From: CAZUGH01 sp964619785
GTDB taxonomy: Bacteria > Bacillota > Clostridia > Lachnospirales > Lachnospiraceae
Direction of reading: 5' to 3'
DNA length: 64,000 bases
Assembly: GCA_964619785.1 (NCBI GenBank)
Contig: CAZUGH010000001.1
Location: 1 to 64,000 of the forward strand
A program made the position numbers and the translations under genes. Shown here one piece after another: positions 26,752 through 36,145 of this stretch. Within the stretch, counting starts at the first letter, position 1; the number at the start of each line of letters is the position of its first letter. The notes beneath the pieces were generated by a model. That model was given only the letters and a program-made list of their open reading frames with translations, searched no databases and was not told where the DNA came from.

Positions 26752-27618
26752 ATGAAGAAAAGAAGAAAAAAGCCAGTTCTTCATCCGAAGCATTTATACA
26801 TTTTACTATCTATTGTTTGCATTCTTCTTGCTGTTATATCATTTAAGTTTTCCGGCCAATTATCTTCGTTTAAATCATTGGCTGGCAATGCTGTAACTCC
26901 AATGCAAAACGGAATCAATTCTGTAGGTAGTTTTATTTCTGGGAAGATTGATTTGCTTCAGTCAAAAGAAGATTTGTTGGCAGAGAATAAAGAACTTAAA
27001 GAAAAAGTAGACTCACTTGGTTATGACAACAAGATTCTTGCAGGTGAAAATGTAGAGTTAGAGAGTTATCGAACACTATTTGCTCTTGATAAAAAGTACC
27101 CTGATTATCCCAAAGTTGCTGCACGCGTTATAAGCCGTGACGGTAACAACTGGTATAATGTTTTCACCATCAATAAAGGATCTGCTGAAGGAATTCAAGT
27201 AGATTATAATGTAATTGCAGGCAATGGACTTGTTGGTATTGTCTCAGAGGTAGGAACGCATTATTCAAAAGTACGTGCTATCATTGATGATAAAAGCAAT
27301 GTAAGTGCCATGTTTATGGACACCAATGAAAATTGTATTGTAAATGGTAACCTTGAAAGCATCTATAAAGGATATATCGATGTTGAATTGATTAGTAGTA
27401 CTTCCAAAGTTAAAGATGGCGCAGAAGTAGTGACATCACAGATTAGTGAGAAGTTTCTTCCTGGATTATTGATTGGATATCTAAGCGATATTACTGATGA
27501 TTCGACCAAGCTCACAAAAAATGCGCATCTTAAACCAGTTGTTTCATTTGACAATCTAGATATTGTTCTTGTTATTACAAAGAAAAAAGAATCCGTTGAA
27601 ATCGGGGATGTGAAGTAA
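26752..27618 (+). CDS. mreC: Rod-shape determining protein MreC
   Basis: A 288-residue protein with a basic N-terminus, one membrane segment (about 18-36), a coiled coil at about 65-100 and the two-barrel extracellular body (VAARVISRDGNNWYNVFTINKG). It links MreB to the periplasmic enzymes. I chose ATG 26752 with AGGAAGG 7 bases upstream; a TTG 6 bases earlier gives no benefit. Confidence 0.95.
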   Translation: MKKRRKKPVLHPKHLYILLSIVCILLAVISFKFSGQLSSFKSLAGNAVTPMQNGINSVGSFISGKIDLLQSKEDLLAENKELKEKVDSLGYDNKILAGENVELESYRTLFALDKKYPDYPKVAARVISRDGNNWYNVFTINKGSAEGIQVDYNVIAGNGLVGIVSEVGTHYSKVRAIIDDKSNVSAMFMDTNENCIVNGNLESIYKGYIDVELISSTSKVKDGAEVVTSQISEKFLPGLLIGYLSDITDDSTKLTKNAHLKPVVSFDNLDIVLVITKKKESVEIGDVK

Positions 27619-27620
27619 TT

Positions 27621-28130
27621 ATGGCTAAGAGACGAATTAGTACATTTATATTAATTATCCTATTTTTCCTTCTTCAAACTACGGTTTTTCAAGGAATTAA
27701 ATTAGCAAATGTTGTTCCTAATTTGTTGTTAATCCTTACCGTATGTATTGGTTACATGCGTGGACGCACCGAAGGACTATTGACTGGATTACTTTGTGGA
27801 TTAATGCTAGATATGGTTTATGGAAGTGTAATTGGCTTATATGCTTTTATTTTTATGACCATAGGGTTTCTGATAGGATATTGTCAAAAGTATTATTTTA
27901 CAGATGATTTAATTATGCCAACACTTCTCGTTTCAATTAGCGATTTAGTGTATGGTATCTATTATTATGTAGTTGAATTTTTAATGCGTGGACAGATTAA
28001 TTTTGGCTTTTATTTTATCCATGTAATATTACCTGAGATAATCTATACAGTACTTATTTCGATTATTGTATATCGATTACTCCGATTTGTTGAAAGATGG
28101 TTGACACCGAGATTTAGAAGGGAGGCATAA
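27621..28130 (+). CDS. mreD: Rod-shape determining protein MreD
   Basis: A 169-residue protein with about five hydrophobic segments, matching MreD in size and place between mreC and the PBP2 gene. It starts 2 bases after the mreC stop. Sequence conservation in this family is low, so the call leans on context. Confidence 0.9.
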   Translation: MAKRRISTFILIILFFLLQTTVFQGIKLANVVPNLLLILTVCIGYMRGRTEGLLTGLLCGLMLDMVYGSVIGLYAFIFMTIGFLIGYCQKYYFTDDLIMPTLLVSISDLVYGIYYYVVEFLMRGQINFGFYFIHVILPEIIYTVLISIIVYRLLRFVERWLTPRFRREA

Positions 28131-28132
28131 TT

Positions 28133-31000
28133 TTGCTAGATAGCATCATAGTTTTTTCAAAAAATGTAGTGAAATCGAGATTGTTCCCTATGGTGGTTGC
28201 CTATATCGTTTTGTTTAGTATTCTTGTGGGCCGAATGTTCTATTTACAAATCATTCATGGAGAAGAATATGAACAAGAGTCCGCTTTCCAAAGTACGAAA
28301 AATAGAGAGTTGAAAAGTTCTCGTGGTAAAATATATGATTGCAATGGTAAGTTGCTTGCAACAAATGAGCAAAAGTATGCAGTTACCTTTGAAGATACAG
28401 GTGAACTTGAGACATCCGAGCAGAAGAATCAGATGATTATCAAGATGGTTCGTATTATTGAGAAGAATGATGATGATATTGACCTTGAGTTCCCATTATC
28501 AATTGATAAACGAGATAAAATTCGATATTCCGTTGATGATGATGCTGTATTACGTTTTAAACGTGATATTTTTTATTGCAAATCCGTCAACGATTTAACT
28601 GATCAACAAAAGAAAATGAAAGCATCGGAAGTATTTGATTTTCTACGTTATTCAACAGACATTAATTCTCCACGTTTTATGATTGACGATAAAGAAAAAG
28701 GTGATCAATATACAAAACGTGAAGCACTTATGATAATGGTTGTTCGTTACGCTATGCTGATGAATACATATCAAAAATATGTACCAATCACAATTTCAAA
28801 TGACATCTCAGATAAAACAGTGGCAGCAATCAAGGAAAATTCCGCAGATTTACCTGGTGTTGATGTTACAGAGGAGTTAAATCGAGTTTATTATGAAAGC
28901 GAATATTTTTCACATATTATAGGTTATACCGGATTGATATCTTCTGATACATTACAACAAATGCAAGAAGAAGATGCCAACACGCCTTATACAGCAACTG
29001 ACTATATTGGTAAGACCGGTATCGAGATGGAATATGAGTCTGTTCTACATGGTAAAAAAGGAAGTGAAGATCTAGTCATCAATGATAGTTCTCGAATTGT
29101 GGAAATCAAGAATCATGTAGATGCTGTAGCTGGTAATGATATTTATCTGACTATAGATGCCGATTTACAAAAAGCATACTACAAAATACTTGAAAAGAAA
29201 ATTGCAGGTATCCTGTTATCACGATTAAACAATAGTACGAGTGCTGGTACTAAGGGTAAATCCGCAACCAACATCAGAGTCCCAATTTATGATGTTTATA
29301 ATGCTATCTTAGAAAATAGTATTGTTGACACCTCACATTTTAATGATGATGATGCATCATCCCTAGAAAAACGAGTATATTCCAAGTTTATATCAGCAAG
29401 AAGAAGTGCGAACCGTAGTATTAAGAGACAACTTTCTTTCGATAATAAACAATCTGGCAAAGAATTATCTGATACGATGCAAGGTTATTTAAATCATATC
29501 TACTATGATTTACTAGTATCACGTGGTATCATCTTGTCTGATGAAATCGACAAATCAGATAGTAAATATATCAGTTTTACAGAAAAGAAGCTGTCATTAG
29601 CACAATTTTTAAGATATGCAATCACAAAAAACTGGATTAATCTTTCAATTCTTGATGTGGGAGACAAATACTACAGCACAGAAGAGATTTTCAATATTTT
29701 GAAAGATTATATTTTGGATTTATTAAGTGATGATAATGATTATTCTAAATTAATCTATAAGACAATGATTTATAATTATACAATATCCGGCACGGAAGTG
29801 TGTTTGTTATTGTTCGACCAAGGCGCTCTCAAGAAGAATGAGAATGCAATCAATCAGCTAAGAAGTGGTGCAATATCTGCTTATTCATTTATTCGTAGCA
29901 AGATTAAATCTCTTGAGATAACACCGGGTCAACTTGGTCTTGAACCTTGTTCTGGTTCTCTTGTTGTAACCGATGTAAATACGGGCAAGGTAAAAGCATT
30001 AGTGTCATATCCTAGCTATGATAATAATAAGTTTGCCAATACGGTTGACTTTGAATATTATACAAAGATTAGTGGTAACAAATCATCGCCACTGATGAAT
30101 CGAGCAACGCAACAAAAGACAGCACCTGGATCCACTTACAAAATGCTGACAGCTGCTTGTTCGCTTGAAGAGGGAATCATTAATCCTTACACAACGGTAA
30201 GAGACAAGCATACATTTGATAAAATCACAAAACCATTTCCAAGGTGTTGGTCAAGTAGTTCACATGGTGTGATTAATGTTTCACAGGCATTACGTGATTC
30301 TTGTAACTATTTCTTTTATGAGATGGGTTATCGACTAGGTAATGGTAAAAAAGATGTTGTTAACAACGAACTAGGTCTTAAAAAATTAAAGAATTATGCC
30401 AAGAAATTTGGTTTGACTGATACATCCGGTGTTGAATTAGCCGAGGCTGAGCCAAAAGTATCTGATTCCGATACGGTACGTTCTGCTATTGGACAGGGAA
30501 CTAACAGTTATACACCAATTCAATTATCTCGATATGTCTCAACGATTGCAAATAAGGGAACTTGTTACAATTTGACGATTATTGATAAAACAGTAGATGT
30601 AACAAGTAATAAAACCACTGAAAATAAGGCTAAAGTAAAGAATAAACTTGATTTTGCTAGTAGCACATGGACTTCAATTAGTAGTGGTATGAGAATGGTA
30701 GTTAGTGATGGCAGCATCAGCAAACTATTCAAGAAATTACCGGTTAATGTTGCTGGTAAAACGGGAACAGCGCAGGAGAGTAAGAGCAAACCAAACCATG
30801 CATTATTTGTTTCTTATGCGCCTTATGAGGACCCAGAGATATCTGTAACAGCAGTTATTGCCAATGGATATACATCAAGTAATGCGGCAGAACTTGCAAG
30901 TGATGTATATAAGTATTATTATGATAAGAAGTCCAGAAAGAAATTAATGAAACAAAAAGTCACTGGACCTCGTATGGAAAGTAGAGCTTTTGCGGATTAA
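28133..31000 (+). CDS. mrdA: Penicillin-binding protein 2 (elongation transpeptidase), extended form
   Basis: A 955-residue class B PBP. One membrane segment (about 18-38), then the pedestal with RGKIYDCNGKLLATNEQKY. The transpeptidase motifs are STYK (Ser667-Lys670), SCN (723-725) and KTG (876-878). About 250 residues between the pedestal and the transpeptidase (roughly 360-610) are an insertion rich in charged residues that typical PBP2 lacks. Start TTG at 28133 with GGGAGG before it. With MreBCD and RodA it forms the cell elongation machinery. Confidence 0.93.
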   Translation: MLDSIIVFSKNVVKSRLFPMVVAYIVLFSILVGRMFYLQIIHGEEYEQESAFQSTKNRELKSSRGKIYDCNGKLLATNEQKYAVTFEDTGELETSEQKNQMIIKMVRIIEKNDDDIDLEFPLSIDKRDKIRYSVDDDAVLRFKRDIFYCKSVNDLTDQQKKMKASEVFDFLRYSTDINSPRFMIDDKEKGDQYTKREALMIMVVRYAMLMNTYQKYVPITISNDISDKTVAAIKENSADLPGVDVTEELNRVYYESEYFSHIIGYTGLISSDTLQQMQEEDANTPYTATDYIGKTGIEMEYESVLHGKKGSEDLVINDSSRIVEIKNHVDAVAGNDIYLTIDADLQKAYYKILEKKIAGILLSRLNNSTSAGTKGKSATNIRVPIYDVYNAILENSIVDTSHFNDDDASSLEKRVYSKFISARRSANRSIKRQLSFDNKQSGKELSDTMQGYLNHIYYDLLVSRGIILSDEIDKSDSKYISFTEKKLSLAQFLRYAITKNWINLSILDVGDKYYSTEEIFNILKDYILDLLSDDNDYSKLIYKTMIYNYTISGTEVCLLLFDQGALKKNENAINQLRSGAISAYSFIRSKIKSLEITPGQLGLEPCSGSLVVTDVNTGKVKALVSYPSYDNNKFANTVDFEYYTKISGNKSSPLMNRATQQKTAPGSTYKMLTAACSLEEGIINPYTTVRDKHTFDKITKPFPRCWSSSSHGVINVSQALRDSCNYFFYEMGYRLGNGKKDVVNNELGLKKLKNYAKKFGLTDTSGVELAEAEPKVSDSDTVRSAIGQGTNSYTPIQLSRYVSTIANKGTCYNLTIIDKTVDVTSNKTTENKAKVKNKLDFASSTWTSISSGMRMVVSDGSISKLFKKLPVNVAGKTGTAQESKSKPNHALFVSYAPYEDPEISVTAVIANGYTSSNAAELASDVYKYYYDKKSRKKLMKQKVTGPRMESRAFAD

Positions 31001-31016
31001 GAATGGAGTGAATGTA

Positions 31017-31679
31017 ATGAGTGCACCTGTTGTTATAAAGGGTACAAAATCGGGAATTATTATAGTTCTTGATAAAGATATGCCGTTTGCTGAATTAATA
31101 AAACATGTAGAAGAAAAATTCAAGGATTCATCTGATTTTCTAGGATCCATGCAGGTAGCGGTTTCATTTGAAGGCCGAAAATGCTCTGATGATGAAGAAC
31201 TAGAACTTGTTGATTGTATTTCTAAGAATACAAATCTCGACATTGTCTGTATTGTTGACAATGATGAGAAAAGAGAAGAGTATTTCAACAAAGCATTAAA
31301 CGAAAAGTTAGTCTCAATGGAATCAAATACGGGACAATTTTATAAAGGCAATCTTAGATCTGGACAAGTATTAGAATTCCAATCTAGCATTGTCATACTG
31401 GGCGATGTCAATGTAGGTGCTCAGGTGATTTCCACCGGTAATGTTGTGATTTTAGGCGCTTTACGCGGAAATGTATACGCGGGAGCATCCGGTAACGAAG
31501 ATTCATTCGTTGTTGCTCTAAAAATGAATCCGATACAGATTCGTATTAGTGATACCATTGCCAGAGCCCCTGATCAAGGGCACAAGGAAGATGAAACTAC
31601 TCAAATAGCCTATTTAGAAGATGGAAATATATATATTGAACCATTGACTAGAAATACATTAGGAGATATTCGTTTATAA
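31017..31679 (+). CDS. minC: Septum-site inhibitor MinC
   Basis: A 220-residue protein with the N-terminal FtsZ-inhibiting domain and the C-terminal right-handed beta-helix domain (GNVVILGALRGNVYAGASGN). It blocks Z-rings away from mid-cell with MinD. I chose ATG 31017 (GGAG 8 bases upstream); the frame also reads back to an ATG at 30990 inside mrdA. Confidence 0.94.
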   Translation: MSAPVVIKGTKSGIIIVLDKDMPFAELIKHVEEKFKDSSDFLGSMQVAVSFEGRKCSDDEELELVDCISKNTNLDIVCIVDNDEKREEYFNKALNEKLVSMESNTGQFYKGNLRSGQVLEFQSSIVILGDVNVGAQVISTGNVVILGALRGNVYAGASGNEDSFVVALKMNPIQIRISDTIARAPDQGHKEDETTQIAYLEDGNIYIEPLTRNTLGDIRL

Positions 31680-31698
31680 GTAAGGAGGATTTAACACA

Positions 31699-32487
31699 AT
31701 GGGTGAAGTTATTGTTATCACTTCAGGTAAGGGTGGTGTTGGTAAAACAACAACAACTGCCAATGTAGGTACTGGATTAGCAAAAGAAGGTAAAAAGGTC
31801 GTTTTAATTGACACAGATATAGGACTTCGTAATCTGGATGTTGTTATGGGATTAGAAAATCGAATTGTATACAATTTGGTTGACGTTATTGAAGGTAATT
31901 GCCGCATCAAGCAGGCATTAATTAAAGATAAGAGATATCCTAATCTCTATCTTCTTCCTTCTGCACAAACACGCGACAAGACATCTTTAACACCAGAACA
32001 GATGGGCAAATTAACAGCAGAATTAAAAGAAGAGTTTGACTACATACTTCTAGATTGTCCCGCTGGTATTGAACAGGGATTTAAAAATGCAATTGCTGGT
32101 GCAGATCGCGCCTTGGTTGTTACGACTCCGGAAGTATCCGCTGTACGCGATGCAGACCGTATTATAGGCTTGCTAGAGGCAAACGAGGTAAGTCATACAG
32201 ATCTTATTGTGAATCGCCTTAGAAGCGACATGGTAAAGCGTGGCGATATGATGTCTGCCGATGATGTAGTAGAAATTCTTGCAGTTAATCTAATTGGCGT
32301 TGTACCAGATGATGAAAATATCGTTGTATCAACAAACCAAGGAGAACCATTAGTAGGGTCTAAAACAATGGCTGGTCAAGCTTATGAAAATATCTGTAAG
32401 CGAATTGCTGGCGAAGAAGTACCATTGCTTGATCTTTATCAAAAGAGTGGTATCTTTTCAAAACTGGTTTCCAAATTCAAAAACTAA
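31699..32487 (+). CDS. minD: Septum-site ATPase MinD
   Basis: A 262-residue ParA-type ATPase with the deviant Walker A KGGVGKTTT at about residues 11-19, switch DTDIGLRNLD and DCPAG. A C-terminal amphipathic tail (SGIFSKLVSKFKN) should bind the membrane. It recruits MinC. It lies between minC and minE. Confidence 0.97.
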   Translation: MGEVIVITSGKGGVGKTTTTANVGTGLAKEGKKVVLIDTDIGLRNLDVVMGLENRIVYNLVDVIEGNCRIKQALIKDKRYPNLYLLPSAQTRDKTSLTPEQMGKLTAELKEEFDYILLDCPAGIEQGFKNAIAGADRALVVTTPEVSAVRDADRIIGLLEANEVSHTDLIVNRLRSDMVKRGDMMSADDVVEILAVNLIGVVPDDENIVVSTNQGEPLVGSKTMAGQAYENICKRIAGEEVPLLDLYQKSGIFSKLVSKFKN

Positions 32488-32505
32488 TACAAGGGGGAGA
32501 AAGTT

Positions 32506-32787
32506 ATGGGCCTTACAGATTTTTTCAAGAAAAAGACATCTAGTAACGTTGCAAAAGATCGTTTAAAATTAGTTCTTGTATCAGATCGAGCAAATTGCTC
32601 TCCTGATGTAATGGAGCAAATCAAAAACGATATCATCCATGTTATATCCAAATACATCGAGATTGATGTAGAAGGCTTGGATATTAAAATTGACACCACT
32701 GACTCGGATTCTAACAATGGAAGTGTACCTGCACTTTATGCTAGCATTCCAATTCGTGAAATGAAACATGGAAATACCAAAAAGTAA
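32506..32787 (+). CDS. minE: Topological specificity factor MinE
   Basis: A 93-residue protein starting MGLTDFFKKK, with AKDRLKLVLVSDR, the MinD-contacting helix, and a C-terminal dimer domain. It makes MinD oscillate. DivIVA also occurs in this window (38151), so the bacterium carries both placement systems. Confidence 0.95.
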   Translation: MGLTDFFKKKTSSNVAKDRLKLVLVSDRANCSPDVMEQIKNDIIHVISKYIEIDVEGLDIKIDTTDSDSNNGSVPALYASIPIREMKHGNTKK

Positions 32788-32799
32788 GTTGGGATTATA

Positions 32800-33993
32800 A
32801 TGAGAGATAAAATCGGAAATTGGTTACAAACCAAACGCTATAATTGGAAACAGTATGATTTTTCACTTATTGCCGTTGTTTTGTTACTCTGTATTATCAG
32901 TGTATATACATTATCGTTAGTGGGTCCTTCCGAATTCAAGCATCAGTTGATGGGTGTTGTTCTTGGAGGGATGCTCTTATTGATATGCTCGATTATTAAT
33001 TATCATACGTTATGCACATATGTACCAATCTTATATGTTGTTGCGACACTCATGGCAGCTGCAACCAAATTTTCACCTCTTGGTACAAAGCTCACAACAG
33101 ATTCATATCGCTGGCTAGATTTTAAAGTGTTTACATTCCAGCCTTCTGAGATATGTAAGATTGTATTGATTCTTTCTTTAGCCGTGTATTTCACTAAATA
33201 TCGCGAAAAACTTCAGAGTTTCAAAACACTGTTTTTAGCTGTCGCGATTACGATACCACCAACGGTCTTTATACTTGTGCAATCAGATTTGTCATCAAGC
33301 CTTGTATTAATATGTATCTTAGTACTAATGGTTTTTGCGTCTGGAATTGGAATGAAGATATTAGGACCAGTTATGGCAGTAGTTGTACCAGCTATTGGAA
33401 TCTTTATTTGGTATATTTTACAACCAGGTGATAAAATCTTTTTGCAAGATTATCAAGTGAGACGAATTACAGGATTTTTAAACCCTGAACAAAATGCATT
33501 AGGTACCATGTACCAGCAAAATAATTCTGTTTCATCCATTGCATCTGGCAAATTATATGGTAAACTAATATTAGAGGGTCCATCTAGTACAAGAGGATAT
33601 ACCAAGGTTGATGTCAGAGAAAGTGATTTTATATGGAGTGTATTTGGAGAAGAATATGGATTTATTGGTTGTTTGGCAATACTTGCTCTATTTTCTTTTC
33701 TCATTATTAAATGCTTTCTCGCGGCGAAAAGAGCGAAAGATTTTACTGGCATGATGATTGCTATTGGTATTTCATCTATGTTCTGTTTTCAGACATTCTT
33801 TAATATTGGTGTAGCCACGAGAATTCTACCAAACACGGGATTGCCACTTCCTTTTTTAAGTTCAGGACTCAGTTCTATGATGAGTAGTATGATGGCAATT
33901 GGTATATTAATCAATATAGGAATACAACCATCTAGGGGTAATAGTGGAGGTTTTACGATTAAGTCAGATGATGATAGACCATACAATCTTTAG
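32800..33993 (+). CDS. rodA: RodA/FtsW-family peptidoglycan glycosyltransferase (RodA by context)
   Basis: A 397-residue SEDS protein with about 10 hydrophobic segments. Conserved stretches: QPSEICKIVLILSLAVYF, ESDFIWSVFGEEYGFIG (the catalytic-loop Asp region) and NTGLPLPFLSSGLSSM. It polymerises glycan together with the class B PBP encoded upstream, so RodA rather than FtsW is the preferred name. Confidence 0.93.
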   Translation: MRDKIGNWLQTKRYNWKQYDFSLIAVVLLLCIISVYTLSLVGPSEFKHQLMGVVLGGMLLLICSIINYHTLCTYVPILYVVATLMAAATKFSPLGTKLTTDSYRWLDFKVFTFQPSEICKIVLILSLAVYFTKYREKLQSFKTLFLAVAITIPPTVFILVQSDLSSSLVLICILVLMVFASGIGMKILGPVMAVVVPAIGIFIWYILQPGDKIFLQDYQVRRITGFLNPEQNALGTMYQQNNSVSSIASGKLYGKLILEGPSSTRGYTKVDVRESDFIWSVFGEEYGFIGCLAILALFSFLIIKCFLAAKRAKDFTGMMIAIGISSMFCFQTFFNIGVATRILPNTGLPLPFLSSGLSSMMSSMMAIGILINIGIQPSRGNSGGFTIKSDDDRPYNL

Positions 33994-34010
33994 TAAAGGA
34001 GAAGGAATCA

Positions 34011-34409
34011 ATGAATATTGGGTTGATAGCACATGATTCAAAGAAAGTTTTAATGCAAAATTTTTGTATAGCTTATCGGGGGATATTAAGTAAACATGAT
34101 ATTTTTGCTACAGGGACTACGGGCAGATTAATTGAAGAAGTTACAAATTTGAATATTCATAAATACCTCGCAGGACATCTAGGAGGAGAGAAGCAATTAG
34201 GTGCACAGATTGAGAATAATGATTTGGATTTGCTAATCTTTCTTCGTGACCCATTAACTCCAAAGTCTCACGAGCCTGATGTTAGTACTGTTTTTCAGCT
34301 CTGTGATGTACACAACATCCCACTTGCTACGAATGTAGCAACTGCGGAATTATTAGTAAAAGCATTAGAGCGTGGAGATTTAGATTGGCGTGAATTAGTT
34401 CGTATGTAA
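34011..34409 (+). CDS. mgsA: Methylglyoxal synthase, divergent at the active site
   Basis: A 132-residue MgsA-family protein. ATGTTGRLIEE and FLRDPLTPKSHEPDV match the family. The stretch that is normally SGP-x-GGDQQ reads AGHLGGEKQ: Glu60 replaces the aspartate taken as catalytic base in E. coli (Asp71), and the phosphate-binding serine is Ala. So it may be slow or have another substrate. It normally makes methylglyoxal from dihydroxyacetone phosphate. It is last gene before a terminator and follows rodA by 17 bases. Confidence 0.85.
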   Translation: MNIGLIAHDSKKVLMQNFCIAYRGILSKHDIFATGTTGRLIEEVTNLNIHKYLAGHLGGEKQLGAQIENNDLDLLIFLRDPLTPKSHEPDVSTVFQLCDVHNIPLATNVATAELLVKALERGDLDWRELVRM

Positions 34410-34421
34410 TATAGATTAAAT

Positions 34422-34448
34422 AAAAAGGCCTTCATGGCCTTTTTATTT
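34422..34448 (+). terminator. Rho-independent terminator after mgsA
   Basis: AAAAAGGCC and GGCCTTTTT pair around a TTCAT loop, followed by ATTTTA. Confidence 0.9.
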
Positions 34449-34499
34449 TACTACATGGGGATTTAGTTTGAATTTGATATTCTTCCACATATTTTTTTG

Positions 34500-34554
34500 T
34501 TTTATTCAAAATATACCTTTAAAAATAATGTTTTTTTATATATAATAGAGTGAG
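34500..34554 (+). repeat. 55-base sequence repeated exactly across the first assembly gap (left copy)
   Basis: The 55 bases before the N run are identical to 34655-34709 after it. The segment includes a TATATAAT stretch that looks like a -10 element. No coding potential. Confidence 0.9.
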
Positions 34555-34654
34555 NNNNNNNNNNNNNNNNNNNNNNNNNNNNNNNNNNNNNNNNNNNNNN
34601 NNNNNNNNNNNNNNNNNNNNNNNNNNNNNNNNNNNNNNNNNNNNNNNNNNNNNN
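34555..34654. other. Assembly gap (100 N)
   Basis: Exactly 100 N, a customary placeholder length. The two flanks are the same 55 bases, so the true distance may be negative (overlapping contig ends). Confidence 0.98.
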
Positions 34655-34709
34655 TTTTATTCAAAATATACCTTTAAAAATAATGTTTTTTTATATATAA
34701 TAGAGTGAG
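34655..34709 (+). repeat. 55-base repeat, right copy, with probable promoter -10
   Basis: Identical to 34500-34554. It carries TATAAT at 34696-34701, 20-30 bases before the next gene; the -35 is not clear. Confidence 0.85.
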
Positions 34710-34730
34710 TAGTAGGAAAGGATGTTTTCA

Positions 34731-36128
34731 TTGGCGAAAAATCAAAAAGTTGTTAAATATAAAAAGAGCTTTCAATTCCAACCTGATTTTCTCAAAATTA
34801 TTTTTCTTCTCGTGATACTCTATATTTTGTTCCTGTTTATTAGCTACTCGAACAAAGAACATGTGTCAATCTATGAGGTTAACCAAACCAAAATAGCTGA
34901 CGATACCACGTTAAAGGGAATCATATTAAGAACTGAGAAAATTGTCACATCAAAGCAGGGTGGTTATATCAACTATTTCAATCCTGAAGGAAATAAAGTC
35001 GCTGTTGGTGACGTGATTTACACCGTTGACAGTACTGGTAATGTTGCAGATACTTTAGCTGATATGGGTACCTCTTCTAAGATTACAGATGATGAGATTA
35101 ATAATCTACGTGATGTCATAAGCAAATATCAGACAAACTTTAATCCGGCACAATATAATTCCATTTATGATTATCAATTTGATGTCAAAAATACTGTATT
35201 TGAACAAACCAAAGAAAATTTATACAGTGATTTAGAAAAGGTTCTTTCTGAGAAGGGACAAAGTGACACGTTTCAAAAAGTAACTGCCAAAAGATCAGGC
35301 ATTATATCTTATTCCATTGATGGATTTGAAGACTTACAACCATCTTCAATTAATGCTGATACCTTTTCTAAAGAATTATCAATGACGAAAAGCCAGCTTC
35401 GTACGACTAATTCCGTTGCAGAAAATTCACCTGTTTATAAGCTAATTACGAGTGAAGAGTGGAAGCTTGTTGTACCTCTTTCGGCAGAATATTATGATAA
35501 ACTTAAGGATAAGACTACGGTTCGTGTCAAAGTAAAAAAAGATAATATATCATTTAACGCCAATCTTTCTATTGAACAAAAGGATGATGGATATTATGGT
35601 ACATTGTCCATGAGTCGCTTTATGCAGCGCTACATGGATGATCGTTTCTTAGAGATTGAGTTAAATTTGAATTCCGCACAAGGGCTCAAAATACCAAATT
35701 CTTCGATTGTGAAGGAGTCATTTTATTATGTGGATGCATCCTATGCAAGTACAACACCTGAAAATGCAAATTCAGTACTTACAAAGGTCTCCACATCAAG
35801 TGTAAGTAACTCTAATCTAGAATATGTTAACCTTAATAATCATGCAATCTTATACGATAATAAGTATTACCTAGAAAAGGGTCTACTAAAACCAGGCGAA
35901 ACGATAGTAAATCAAACAACCGGTGATCGATATACGATTGGACCACAAGCCCAATTAGAAGGTGTATATTGCGTAAATGAAGGCTATTGCAAGTTTGTAC
36001 GAATCGAGAAAGAATATGAAAATTCTGAATATACCATTGTCAGTCCAGCGACAGCCAATGGATTAGCTGAATTCGATCATATTGTAGTCAATCCTGATAC
36101 ATTGAATGATAATGATTTTATACAATAA
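34731..36128 (+). CDS. HlyD-like membrane-fusion/adaptor-type protein
   Basis: A 465-residue protein (from TTG 34731): a basic N-terminus, one membrane segment at about 20-40, then a lipoyl-like beta region (LRTEKIVTSKQGGYINYFNPEGNKVAVGDVIYTVD) typical of HlyD-family adaptors. The rest is an extracellular domain with no clear motif. I prefer TTG 34731 over ATG 34722 because GGAAAGG ends right at the ATG but 9 bases before the TTG. It is found just ahead of yggS and sepF in many Clostridia, where its function is unknown. Confidence 0.75.
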   Translation: MAKNQKVVKYKKSFQFQPDFLKIIFLLVILYILFLFISYSNKEHVSIYEVNQTKIADDTTLKGIILRTEKIVTSKQGGYINYFNPEGNKVAVGDVIYTVDSTGNVADTLADMGTSSKITDDEINNLRDVISKYQTNFNPAQYNSIYDYQFDVKNTVFEQTKENLYSDLEKVLSEKGQSDTFQKVTAKRSGIISYSIDGFEDLQPSSINADTFSKELSMTKSQLRTTNSVAENSPVYKLITSEEWKLVVPLSAEYYDKLKDKTTVRVKVKKDNISFNANLSIEQKDDGYYGTLSMSRFMQRYMDDRFLEIELNLNSAQGLKIPNSSIVKESFYYVDASYASTTPENANSVLTKVSTSSVSNSNLEYVNLNNHAILYDNKYYLEKGLLKPGETIVNQTTGDRYTIGPQAQLEGVYCVNEGYCKFVRIEKEYENSEYTIVSPATANGLAEFDHIVVNPDTLNDNDFIQ

Positions 36129-36145
36129 AGAAAGGTCTGATATAC

